Shown: positions 1-6,096, numbered from the stretch's first letter. The stretch: DNA of 7,519 nucleotides from Thermoflexales bacterium (GCA_030834835.1 JAUQXD010000241.1:1-7519); one strand, 5' to 3'. Translations and numbers: made by a program. The notes: generated by a model not told the origin, from the sequence alone.

Positions 1-2
1 CC

Positions 3-1262
3 GGCGGCTCGTGGGCGTCAATCGTCAATCAGAAGTGGGTGACGGAGCAGAACGACTGGGACGGCGATTGCGCCACGTGGCAGCGCTTCTACGGCATCCC
101 ATCGGAGTCCGGCGTGATCCGCGATAAGGCCATGGGCACCGGCCCGTACATTCTCGATCACTGGACGCCCGGCGAAGAGATCGTGTTGACGTCCAATCCC
201 GGCTACTGGCGCGAGCCGGCCAGGATCAGCCGGATTGTGATTAAGGTCGTGAATGAATTCGGCACGCGCTTTGCCTCCCTGCAGGCCGGTGACGCCGATG
301 CGATCACGCTCGGCTCCAAGGCCGATGAAGTGCAGATGGATACGCTGGTGCGCGACAGGTGCGATCCGGAAACGAACAAGTGCGAAACCATCAACCCCGA
401 TGGGATCCTGCGCGTCTACAAAGGCATGATACCGACCAATCGCACCGATGTCCAGTTCGTGTTCGATGTCGCCGAAGGCAGCACGCTGATCGGCAGCGGC
501 CAGCTGGACGGCGACGGTGTGCCGCGCAATTTCTTCAGCGATGTGCACGTGCGCCGCGCGTTCAACTACTGCTTCGACATCGACACGTACATCAAGGATG
601 TGCTGTTGGGCGACGGCTTTAAGAGTCTGGCGTTGACGTTGCCCGGCCAGCCCGGCTACGAGCAGTCCCCGTCCTACACGTATGATCTGGCGAAGTGCGA
701 AGAAGAATTCAAACTGGCCGAGTTGAAGTCGGAAGACGGTCGGTCGCTGTGGGATGTAGGCTTCTATCTGCAACTGGGCTACAACGCGGGCAACACCGGG
801 CGCCAATCCATTGCCGAGATTCTGGCCGCCAACATCGCGCAGGTCAACCCCAGTTTCTTCATCTCGCCGGTGGCTCTGCCCTGGCCGACCTTCCTGCGCA
901 CGCAGCGCGCCAAGCAGTTTGCGATGGTGACGGTGGCCTGGGGTGAAGACATCCACGACCCGCACAACTGGTACGTGCCGTACCTGACCGGCACGTATGC
1001 CGACCGGCAAAATCTGCCGATGGAGATGCGCGCCAAGTACGCCGTCTTCATCAACGAGGGTGTGAAGGAAACCGACCAGGCCAAACGGGGCGAGATCTAC
1101 GCCAGGCTGAACACCGAAGTCTACAACGACGCGCCGCAGATCATCCTGGCGATAGCCACACGCACGCGCTACGAGCCGCTGTATCTGAAGGGCTGGTTCA
1201 ACGGGCTAAACCACAACTCGATAGTCAACAACTTCTACTACTACGACTTCTCGAAAGACTAG
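3..1262 (+). CDS. Extracellular solute-binding protein, family 5 (peptide/nickel type), 5'-truncated by window edge
   Basis: This is the C-terminal 419 residues of an ABC-transporter binding protein. The reading frame is open to the left edge; the GTG at 39 lies inside the gene and is not a start, because residues before it (W-A-S-I-V-N-Q-K-W) already align with the complete paralogue downstream. By that alignment the first residue seen matches residue 258 of the paralogue, so some 770 bases, including signal peptide and N-terminal lobe, are missing. Family 5 signatures visible are GTGPYILDHWTPGEEIVL (substrate-lobe entry) and VRRAFNYCFDIDTYIKDV. Five cysteines (GDC, RCDPETNKC, NYC, AKC) match the paralogue. 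Alignment is ungapped except for four residues lost near the C-terminus. The expected role is extracellular capture of a peptide-like solute for an ABC permease; the ligand cannot be read from sequence. It ends with TAG, 58 bases before a strong terminator. Confidence 0.93.
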   Translation, partial: GGSWASIVNQKWVTEQNDWDGDCATWQRFYGIPSESGVIRDKAMGTGPYILDHWTPGEEIVLTSNPGYWREPARISRIVIKVVNEFGTRFASLQAGDADAITLGSKADEVQMDTLVRDRCDPETNKCETINPDGILRVYKGMIPTNRTDVQFVFDVAEGSTLIGSGQLDGDGVPRNFFSDVHVRRAFNYCFDIDTYIKDVLLGDGFKSLALTLPGQPGYEQSPSYTYDLAKCEEEFKLAELKSEDGRSLWDVGFYLQLGYNAGNTGRQSIAEILAANIAQVNPSFFISPVALPWPTFLRTQRAKQFAMVTVAWGEDIHDPHNWYVPYLTGTYADRQNLPMEMRAKYAVFINEGVKETDQAKRGEIYARLNTEVYNDAPQIILAIATRTRYEPLYLKGWFNGLNHNSIVNNFYYYDFSKD

Positions 1263-1320
1263 CCGGATCGTCGGAGCCATTGACGCTTCATAGCCTGAGT
1301 GAAACAATCGAAACAATCAC

Positions 1321-1356
1321 GACCGGGGCGAGCCTAAGACTCGCCCCGGTCAATTT
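1321..1356 (+). terminator. Intrinsic terminator after the first SBP gene
   Basis: A perfect 12-base-pair stem, GACCGGGGCGAG (1321-1332) with CTCGCCCCGGTC (1340-1351), closes a 7-base loop and is followed by AATTTT. It lies 58 bases past the TAG of the first SBP gene, so it most likely ends that transcript and separates it from the second SBP gene. The T-run is short (four), but the stem is very GC-rich. Just before it, the 9-mer GAAACAATC is repeated twice in tandem (1301-1318), giving an A-rich 5' flank. Confidence 0.8.
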
Positions 1357-1382
1357 TCCGGGGAAGAAATCGTGTGCGGCAA

Positions 1383-1427
1383 TCACGCCCACCCTCACGC
1401 CCACCCTTCGGTGGGTGACAACCCACC
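1383..1427 (+). repeat. Tandem 12-mers with two competing hairpins
   Basis: CACGCCCACCCT occurs twice in perfect tandem (1384-1395 and 1396-1407). The second copy forms a hairpin with the following bases: CCCACC (1400-1405) pairs with GGTGGG (1410-1415). The same right arm can instead pair downstream: GGTGGGT (1410-1416) with ACCCACC (1421-1427) over a GACA loop. The two folds exclude each other. No reading frame here resembles a protein. It could be a dispersed palindromic (REP-like) element or a switchable RNA structure; one copy does not decide. Confidence 0.55.
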
Positions 1428-1497
1428 GGGCTAACTGCTATCCTCATCGCCAGCGGGAGAGATTTCGGTTGCTTGCTGCGATCCCCCGTTCTCCACG

Positions 1498-1549
1498 GCG
1501 GAGTGGAGTGAGTGACCTGGGCGAGGTTGCGTGATCAACTCCACTCCGC
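1498..1549. repeat. 12-bp perfect inverted repeat
   Basis: GCGGAGTGGAGT (1498-1509) is the exact reverse complement of ACTCCACTCCGC (1538-1549), with 28 bases between. It sits between the first SBP terminator and the upstream region of the second SBP gene, beside other hairpins. There is no T-run after the right arm, so it is unlikely to be a terminator. It may be part of a small palindromic repeat element spanning roughly 1384-1581. Its function is not known. Confidence 0.5.
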
Positions 1550-1559
1550 ACACCAAGTC

Positions 1560-1584
1560 AGCGCCGGCGTAAGTCGGCGCTTTC
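1560..1584 (+). terminator. Second hairpin, GTAA loop, short T-tail; possible terminator
   Basis: AGCGCCGGC (1560-1568) pairs with GTCGGCGCT (1573-1581), nine pairs with one G-T wobble, closed by GTAA, which as RNA is a GNRA-type tetraloop. TTT runs out of the right arm before a C. This could be a back-up terminator insulating the second SBP gene, or one end of the palindromic repeat cluster that starts near 1384. The T-tract is too short to be sure. Confidence 0.4.
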
Positions 1585-1597
1585 TGATTAGGGCCAG

Positions 1598-1671
1598 TCC
1601 GATCGAGCGATGGCCAGACCATCGGGCGATGCTGAAACCATCGGGATGCAAAGGCCGATCGGATGCTAAAG
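1598..1671 (+). promoter_or_regulatory. Iterated ATCGG...ATGC motif upstream of second SBP gene
   Basis: Three degenerate units of 17-19 bases lie head to tail: ACCATCGGGCGATGCTGAA (1618-1636), ACCATCGGGATGCAAAG (1637-1653) and GCCGATCGGATGCTAAAG (1654-1671). The block is framed by TCCGATCG (1598-1605) and its reverse complement CGATCGGA (1656-1663), and contains the small hairpin CGATGG/CCATCG (1608-1613, 1619-1624). Phased copies of a half-site ahead of a transporter gene suggest an operator array, but no regulator is encoded nearby and I found no convincing -35/-10 pair in this stretch. Confidence 0.3.
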
Positions 1672-1699
1672 AGCGCTCAATCGATCACTAAGGAGGTGA

Positions 1700-1840
1700 A
1701 TGCCCGCGCACCATCGATCGCACATCCACAAATCGTCATATTCAATGGTTCTGTCGGTTCGCCTGACAGACTGCGCGTTCTGGCAGATCCGGACATCGCT
1801 CGACAGAGCCACACCAGACAATCTCTCAGGGAGGAGATAA
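1700..1840 (+). CDS. Possible 46-aa leader ORF ahead of second SBP gene (doubtful)
   Basis: TAAGGAGGTGA (1689-1699) matches the complement of the usual 16S rRNA 3' end over 11 bases and is followed directly by ATG at 1700. That ATG opens a 46-codon frame beginning MPAHHRSHIH and ending with TAA at 1838-1840, inside the ribosome-binding region and two bases before the SBP start. The layout would suit translational coupling, and the four His codons within codons 4-10 recall an attenuation leader. Against it, the gap from GGAGG to ATG is only three bases, the product resembles no family I know, and codon use is not gene-like. It may be a chance frame downstream of a stray Shine-Dalgarno-like site. 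Confidence 0.22.
   Translation: MPAHHRSHIHKSSYSMVLSVRLTDCAFWQIRTSLDRATPDNLSGRR
1750..1770 (+). promoter_or_regulatory. Leader hairpin with TTCG loop
   Basis: TCTGTC (1750-1755) pairs with GACAGA (1765-1770). Inside, GG (1756-1757) can pair with CC (1762-1763) across a TTCG loop, leaving T1764 bulged; as RNA this would be a stable UUCG tetraloop. It lies about 75 bases upstream of the SBP start, within the probable 5' untranslated region and within the doubtful leader ORF. It may stabilise the mRNA or affect translation; no known riboswitch pattern was recognised around it. Confidence 0.3.
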
Positions 1841-1842
1841 CC

Positions 1843-3885
1843 ATGTTCCGTAGCAAGTATGCCGTATTTGCTGCACTTACGATCGTTGGCCTGGTGATGG
1901 CGGCGTGCGCGCCGGCCGTAACACCCACCGCCACGCAGGCGCCAGCCGCGCTGGCGCCGACGCAAGCGGCTGCGCCAGCCAAACCCACCGATGCGCCCAT
2001 GGTCAAGCCGACCGAGCCACCCACGCAACCGACGACTCCGCCGGTGTCTGACAAGGGTACCATATCCAAAGACCCGGCCACGTTTGCCTATCTGACTTTC
2101 GGTGAACCGCAGTCGTTCGATCCGCACCTCGATTACGAGAGCGCCGGCAGCAACGTGCTGCAAAATGTCTATGAAGGGCTGGTGTTCTTTTCCAGCAAGG
2201 ACCCCACCGAGTTTGAGCCGATGCTGGCCGAGTCGATTCCTGATCCGGTCCCGACCGACGATGGCGGCGTCTCGTACACTTGGAAGATCATCGATGGCGT
2301 CAAATTCCACAATGGCGACCCGTTGACGACCGAAGACGTGGCGTATTCGTTCTGGCGTACGCTGCTGGTGGGCGATCCCAATGCGCCGACGATCCTGATG
2401 ACACAGCCGTTCTTCGACACGAATGACCCCACCGAACTGGTCGATCCGAGCGCAGCCTTGACCGGCGATCCCGAAGCTTTGAGGAAAGTCGATGCGGCTA
2501 AGTTGGAAGCGGCCTGCCAGCGGGTGAAAGATGCCGTGACCTTCGACGAAGCCAGCCGCACCGTCACGATGAAGCTGGTGCATCCCTGGGGCCCGTTCAT
2601 CGCCACGCTGGGCGGCGGTGGTTGGGGCTATGTCGTCGATAAGAAATGGGTGGCTGAACAGGGCGACTGGGACGGCGACTGCAAGACCTGGCAGAACTTC
2701 TACGGCATCCCGGTCGAGTCGGGCAAGCTTCAGAATGTCGCCAACGGCACCGGCCCCTACATGCTCGATCACTGGACGCCGGGCGAAGAGATCGTCCTCG
2801 TCGCCAACCCCGATTATCGCAAAGGCGAAGCGTCGATCAAGCGCATCCTGATCAAGAACGTGACGGAGTTCGGCACGCGCTTTGCCGCCCAGCAGGCGGG
2901 CGATGCCGACTTCATCTCGCTCGGCTCCAAGGCCGACGAAACGCAGATGAACACGATCGTCCGTGACGAGTGCGATCAAAACACCGGCGAGTGCAAGACG
3001 GTCAATCCCGATGGCATCCTGCGCGCCTATCACGGCTTGCCCTCGACGAGCCGCACCGACATCCTGCTGACCTTCGAAGTAGCCGAGGGCAGTAACTTCG
3101 TCGGCAGCGGTAAGCTCGACGGCCAGGGCGTGCCACTGAATTTCTTCAGTGACGTGCACGTGCGCCGCGCCTTCAACTACTGCTTCGACTGGGACACGTA
3201 CATCAAGGACGTGCTGCTCAATGCCGGCACGCAATCACTGGCGCTGTCGCTGCCCGGCCAGCCCGGTTACGACGGATCGCCGCATTACACATACGACCTG
3301 AAGAAATGCGAGGAGGAATTCAAGGCCGCCGAGTTGAAGTCGGAAGACGGCCAGTCGTTGTGGGATGTCGGCTTCTATATGCAGCTGGGCTACAACGCCG
3401 GCAACACCGCGCGACAATCCATCGCCGAGATTCTGTCGGCGAGTGTGGCGGAAGTGAATCCCGCTTTCTTTATCGCGCCGGTCGCCCTGCCGTGGCCGAA
3501 TTTCCTGACCGTGCAACGCGTCAAGCAGTTCCCGGCGGTGTCCGTGGGCTGGGGCGAAGACCTGCACGATCCGCACAACTGGTACGTGCCGCACCTGATC
3601 GGGACGTATGCCGATCGGCAGAATATGCCGCAGGAGATGCGCGACAAGTACAAGACCTATATCGACGAAGGTGTGGCGGAACTCGATCCGGCCAAGCGCG
3701 CCGAAATCTACAGTCAGCTCAATCAGCTGGTGTTCGAAGACGCGCCCAAGATCATCCTGGCCACTGCCCACTTCACATACTATGAGCCGCTCTATGTGAA
3801 GGGCTGGTATGGCAGCGTCAATCAGAATCCGCTGTTGAGCAGCGTCTACAACAACTTCTACTGGTACGTCCTGTCCAAAGACTAG
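1843..3885 (+). CDS. Extracellular solute-binding lipoprotein, family 5 (peptide/nickel ABC transporter)
   Basis: This 680-residue lipoprotein is the substrate-capture part of a peptide-type ABC importer. ATG 1843 is chosen because AGGGAGGAG (1828-1836) sits six bases before it and a signal peptide starts there (RSK, hydrophobic AVFAALTIVGLVMAA, lipid Cys22); the frame is open 60 codons further upstream but that part is not protein-like. A Thr/Pro/Ala-rich linker (23-70) leads to the SBP_bac_5 domain (about 80-660). Signatures are EPQSFDPHL (88-96), VKFHNGDPLTTEDVAYSF (153-170), GTGPYMLDHW (302-311) and VRRAFNYCFDWDTYI (440-454). It is longer than E. coli DppA/OppA (about 535-545), partly from the linker and inserts. 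Besides Cys22 there are six cysteines (225, 280, 377, 384, 447, 489), which could form disulfides outside the cell. It is about 70% identical to the SBP upstream. It probably heads an operon with the next two genes. The ligand is unknown. Confidence 0.96.
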   Translation: MFRSKYAVFAALTIVGLVMAACAPAVTPTATQAPAALAPTQAAAPAKPTDAPMVKPTEPPTQPTTPPVSDKGTISKDPATFAYLTFGEPQSFDPHLDYESAGSNVLQNVYEGLVFFSSKDPTEFEPMLAESIPDPVPTDDGGVSYTWKIIDGVKFHNGDPLTTEDVAYSFWRTLLVGDPNAPTILMTQPFFDTNDPTELVDPSAALTGDPEALRKVDAAKLEAACQRVKDAVTFDEASRTVTMKLVHPWGPFIATLGGGGWGYVVDKKWVAEQGDWDGDCKTWQNFYGIPVESGKLQNVANGTGPYMLDHWTPGEEIVLVANPDYRKGEASIKRILIKNVTEFGTRFAAQQAGDADFISLGSKADETQMNTIVRDECDQNTGECKTVNPDGILRAYHGLPSTSRTDILLTFEVAEGSNFVGSGKLDGQGVPLNFFSDVHVRRAFNYCFDWDTYIKDVLLNAGTQSLALSLPGQPGYDGSPHYTYDLKKCEEEFKAAELKSEDGQSLWDVGFYMQLGYNAGNTARQSIAEILSASVAEVNPAFFIAPVALPWPNFLTVQRVKQFPAVSVGWGEDLHDPHNWYVPHLIGTYADRQNMPQEMRDKYKTYIDEGVAELDPAKRAEIYSQLNQLVFEDAPKIILATAHFTYYEPLYVKGWYGSVNQNPLLSSVYNNFYWYVLSKD

Positions 3886-3909
3886 TAACGAAGTGAATCG
3901 GTAATCGAC

Positions 3910-3946
3910 GGCGGGGCCGGATCGGCGCAGTTGATTCGGCCTCGCC
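3910..3946 (+). terminator. Intercistronic hairpin after SBP gene (attenuator or mRNA stabiliser)
   Basis: GGCGGGGCCG (3910-3919) pairs with CGGCCTCGCC (3937-3946), ten pairs with one G-T wobble, around a 17-base loop. It begins 24 bases after the SBP stop and ends 25 bases before the next GTG start. No T-run follows, so full termination is unlikely. A hairpin in this place commonly protects the SBP part of the message or lets only some transcripts through, which would fit the need for more binding protein than permease. That role is inference. Confidence 0.4.
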
Positions 3947-3971
3947 CAACACATCGCCCAGGGGAAACATC

Positions 3972-4940
3972 GTGGACTTCAGTCAAGCGCCGAAAGTGAT
4001 TCGCTATCTGGTGATGATAGCTCCGTTGTTGGCGGGCTGCGCGGCGGCCGCTGCCAATCCGATCGAACCTCAAGCCCCGACCGCGCTTCCACCGACCGTC
4101 GCGGCCACTGCCTCACCCACGCCCGTAGCGGCCCTATCCGCAGGCACAGCCCGCATCGATGGCAAGGGTGTCCATCAAGTGTGGGTGCCCGCCGGCACGT
4201 TTCAGATGGGCACCGCTGCGGTCACCGTTCAAAAATTGAAAGCTCTCAAACCGCCGACTTGGATCAGCGGCGCATTCTCCAGTGAACAGCCCGCGCACGC
4301 CGTTACTCTCACGCGCGGCTACTGGATCGATAAGTACGAAGTGACGAATGCCGCCTTCAAAGCCTTTGTCACAGACGGTGGTTATCAACAGCAAGCCTAT
4401 TGGTCGGAAGCCGGCTGGCAATGGCTGAGCAAACAGCCGGCCAATTCGGCGCCGCGTAGTTGCACGGGCAACAGCCCCGATCAACCACGCGCCTGCGTCA
4501 CGTGGTACGAGGCCGAAGCCTATGCGCATTGGCGTGGCGGTCGCCTACCCACCGAAGCTGAATGGGAATATGCCGCGCGCGGGCCGCAGGCGTTGCTCTA
4601 TCCGTGGGGCAACGATTTCGACGCTGAGCGCTGCAATGTCGTAGACAGCCGCGCAACCAAACCCGTCGGCTCCTATCCTGACGGTGTCAGCTGGGTCGGC
4701 GCGCACGATCTGGCCGGCAACGTCATGGAATGGGTGCAGGATTGGCTGGATGTCAACTACTATCGTAACAGCCCGGCTGACGATCCAACCGGACCGGACA
4801 CGGGCAACGTCAAAGTCGAAAAAGGCGGCTGGTGGGGCAGCAATCTGTTCGCAGCCCGATCGGCCTATCGGCACTTTGAAGACCCGCCTGACTACAGCGA
4901 CGGCCACATCGGCTTTCGCATCGTCACGCCGCAAGACTAG
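3972..4940 (+). CDS. Lipoprotein with FGE/SUMF1-like (sulfatase-modifying factor) domain, catalytic cysteines absent
   Basis: A 322-residue surface lipoprotein. GTG 3972 is taken as start: AGGGGA (3960-3965) lies six bases upstream, and the product begins with a proper signal peptide (K8, R11, core YLVMIAPLLAG, lipobox LAGC, Cys23). The later in-frame Met15 would destroy it. After an Ala/Pro/Thr linker (24-60) comes an FGE-sulfatase domain (about 65-318): VWVPAGTFQMGT (70-81), GYWIDKYEVTNAAFKAF (116-132), CVTWYEAEAYAHW (175-187), GRLPTEAEWEYAARG (190-204), YPWGNDFDAERC (210-221), DLAGNVMEWVQDW (246-258) and HIGFRIV (312-318). True formylglycine-generating enzymes carry a copper-binding Cys pair in the segment after the GGSF-type motif; here GGWWGSNLFAARSAYR (285-300) has none. 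It is thus a family relative without that chemistry, perhaps a ligand-binding or structural protein. The remaining cysteines are 164, 175 and 221. It is 18 bases from the permease gene, so co-transcribed. Confidence 0.92.
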   Translation: MDFSQAPKVIRYLVMIAPLLAGCAAAAANPIEPQAPTALPPTVAATASPTPVAALSAGTARIDGKGVHQVWVPAGTFQMGTAAVTVQKLKALKPPTWISGAFSSEQPAHAVTLTRGYWIDKYEVTNAAFKAFVTDGGYQQQAYWSEAGWQWLSKQPANSAPRSCTGNSPDQPRACVTWYEAEAYAHWRGGRLPTEAEWEYAARGPQALLYPWGNDFDAERCNVVDSRATKPVGSYPDGVSWVGAHDLAGNVMEWVQDWLDVNYYRNSPADDPTGPDTGNVKVEKGGWWGSNLFAARSAYRHFEDPPDYSDGHIGFRIVTPQD

Positions 4941-4958
4941 ATCACTGGAGGAAGAACC

Positions 4959-5993
4959 ATGTCTGCTATTGCCGCACCGCTCGATGGACCGCTCGATACC
5001 GGCGAATTGGATGCGAGCCGCAAGCCGCCTGGCATTGTACGCCAATTGTTGATGCACCGCCTGTCGGTGTTTGGCTTTCTGTTGCTGGGCATGTTTGCCT
5101 TCGTCGCGATCTTTGCTCCGGTGATCGCGCCGCCGGTCGTCAACTCGCGCGATGTGATGAAGATTCCGCGCGACGGCTTCGGCACCGTGCCACTGCCACC
5201 CGGCACCACCTGGGCGAAGGGCGCGCCGCCGCTGCCGTTCTGGTGGCAGCCATTGACGGGCCTCGATCACTGGACGCATCCGTTCGGCGTCGCCAGCGGG
5301 GGCTGGGATATTTACTATGGCGTGGTCTGGGGCACGCGCACCGCCTTTCTGGTGGGCATCATCATCACCGCGCTAACGGTGGCGATCGGCGTGATCGTTG
5401 GCACCGTGTCGGCCTACTACGGCGGCGTGATCGATCTGGTGATCCAGCGCATCACCGAAGTCTTCTTGACCTTCCCCTTCCTCATGGCGGCCCTGACGGC
5501 GGCCACCATCTTGCAGCCCGTCATCGGCGGCAAGGCCGGCATCGGCGGTGGCGGATTGATAACGGCCGGCATCGCCGTGGTGGTCTTCGGCTGGATGGGC
5601 AATGCGCGCCTGATTCGCGGCGATATCCTATCGGTGCGCGAACGGGACTACGTGATGGCCGCGCGCGCGGTCGGCGCGAAGGATTCGCAGATCATGCTGC
5701 GGCACATCGTGCCCAATGCCATCTTCCCGACGCTGGTGGTGGCTTCGCTCAACATCGGCACATTTGTGGTGACCTTTGCCGCGTTGTCGTTTTTGGGGCT
5801 GGGCGCGGAACAGGGCTACGCCGATTGGGGCCAACTGCTGGCTTTTGCGCGCGGCTGGATTACCACGCTCGATCAGTACTGGTACATTGTGTTCTTTCCA
5901 GGCATGGCGCTGGTGCTGTTTACGCTGGGCTGGAATCTGGTAGGCGATGCCGTGCGCGATGTGCTCGATCCACGCATGCGTAAGACGCGCTGA
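4959..5993 (+). CDS. ABC transporter permease, DppC/OppC type (binding-protein-dependent transport inner membrane component)
   Basis: One of the two membrane subunits that form the channel of a peptide-type ABC importer. The 344-residue product starts at ATG 4959 behind GGAGG (4947-4951, seven-base spacer). Predicted helices lie near 34-57, 128-154, 160-187, 199-217, 256-282 and 308-326. The cytoplasmic EAA loop that docks the ATPase is clear: DYVMAARAVGAKDSQIMLRH (230-249) then IVPN (250-253). The C-terminal GWNLVGDAVRDVLDPRMR (324-341) is typical of DppC/OppC. It is longer than E. coli DppC (300) because of an enlarged external loop after helix 1 (about 58-127) and a Gly-rich insert (189-199). 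In that loop the family's GTDxxGRD motif reads GVASGGWD (110-117). It follows the FGE-like gene by 18 bases. No DppB partner or ATPase is in the window, so those must lie elsewhere, perhaps upstream of the left edge. Confidence 0.95.
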   Translation: MSAIAAPLDGPLDTGELDASRKPPGIVRQLLMHRLSVFGFLLLGMFAFVAIFAPVIAPPVVNSRDVMKIPRDGFGTVPLPPGTTWAKGAPPLPFWWQPLTGLDHWTHPFGVASGGWDIYYGVVWGTRTAFLVGIIITALTVAIGVIVGTVSAYYGGVIDLVIQRITEVFLTFPFLMAALTAATILQPVIGGKAGIGGGGLITAGIAVVVFGWMGNARLIRGDILSVRERDYVMAARAVGAKDSQIMLRHIVPNAIFPTLVVASLNIGTFVVTFAALSFLGLGAEQGYADWGQLLAFARGWITTLDQYWYIVFFPGMALVLFTLGWNLVGDAVRDVLDPRMRKTR

Positions 5994-6009
5994 AGATCAC
6001 CGGTTCAAG

Positions 6010-6071
6010 ACCTCGGAGGTTTTACAATCGGGCATTCCGTTGACCCGGCCTCAAAACCTTCGAGGTTTACA
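6010..6071. repeat. Pair of ACCT-N3-AGGT palindromes forming a larger hairpin
   Basis: Two related palindromes occur in direct order: ACCTCGGAGGTTTTACA (6010-6026) and ACCTTCGAGGTTTACA (6056-6071). The second extends to AAACCT-TCG-AGGTTT (6054-6068). They can also pair with each other, CGGAGGTTTT (6014-6023) with AAAACCTTCG (6053-6062), ten pairs with one wobble, with CGGG/CCCG (6029-6032, 6044-6047) inside. The pair begins 17 bases after the permease stop, so it could end or stabilise that transcript, though no T-run follows the large stem. The form is that of a dispersed intergenic repeat. Confidence 0.5.
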
Positions 6072-6096
6072 CCATTCAGCCCAACCTGGCTACCTG

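Noticed and set aside
18..1010. Long open frame on the minus strand (330 codons) opposite the first SBP gene
   Set aside because: It mirrors the sense gene, which has clear family motifs. A similar antisense frame lies opposite the paralogue and its resemblance follows from the conserved sense strand. No signal, domain or ribosome site was seen.
1280..1308. TTGACG, 17-base spacer, AACAAT as a promoter
   Set aside because: It would start transcription directly into the terminator at 1321-1356 and has a weak -10; most likely chance.
1280..1534. 84-codon frame on the plus strand in the gap after the first SBP
   Set aside because: It runs through a terminator and several hairpins, has no ribosome site, and encodes no recognisable sequence.
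1663..1842. Sixty in-frame codons upstream of the second SBP, with an ATG at 1663
   Set aside because: The signal peptide and lipobox begin at 1843 behind a good ribosome site; the upstream stretch would bury the signal peptide and is not protein-like.
1666..3954. Two adjoining minus-strand open frames (522 and 239 codons) opposite the second SBP gene
   Set aside because: They are shadows caused by GC-rich codon use in the sense gene; the predicted products are Arg/His/Gly-rich and resemble no family.
3972..4940. Calling the FGE-like protein a true formylglycine-generating enzyme
   Set aside because: The catalytic cysteine pair is absent and no sulfatase with a CxPxR motif is encoded in the window.
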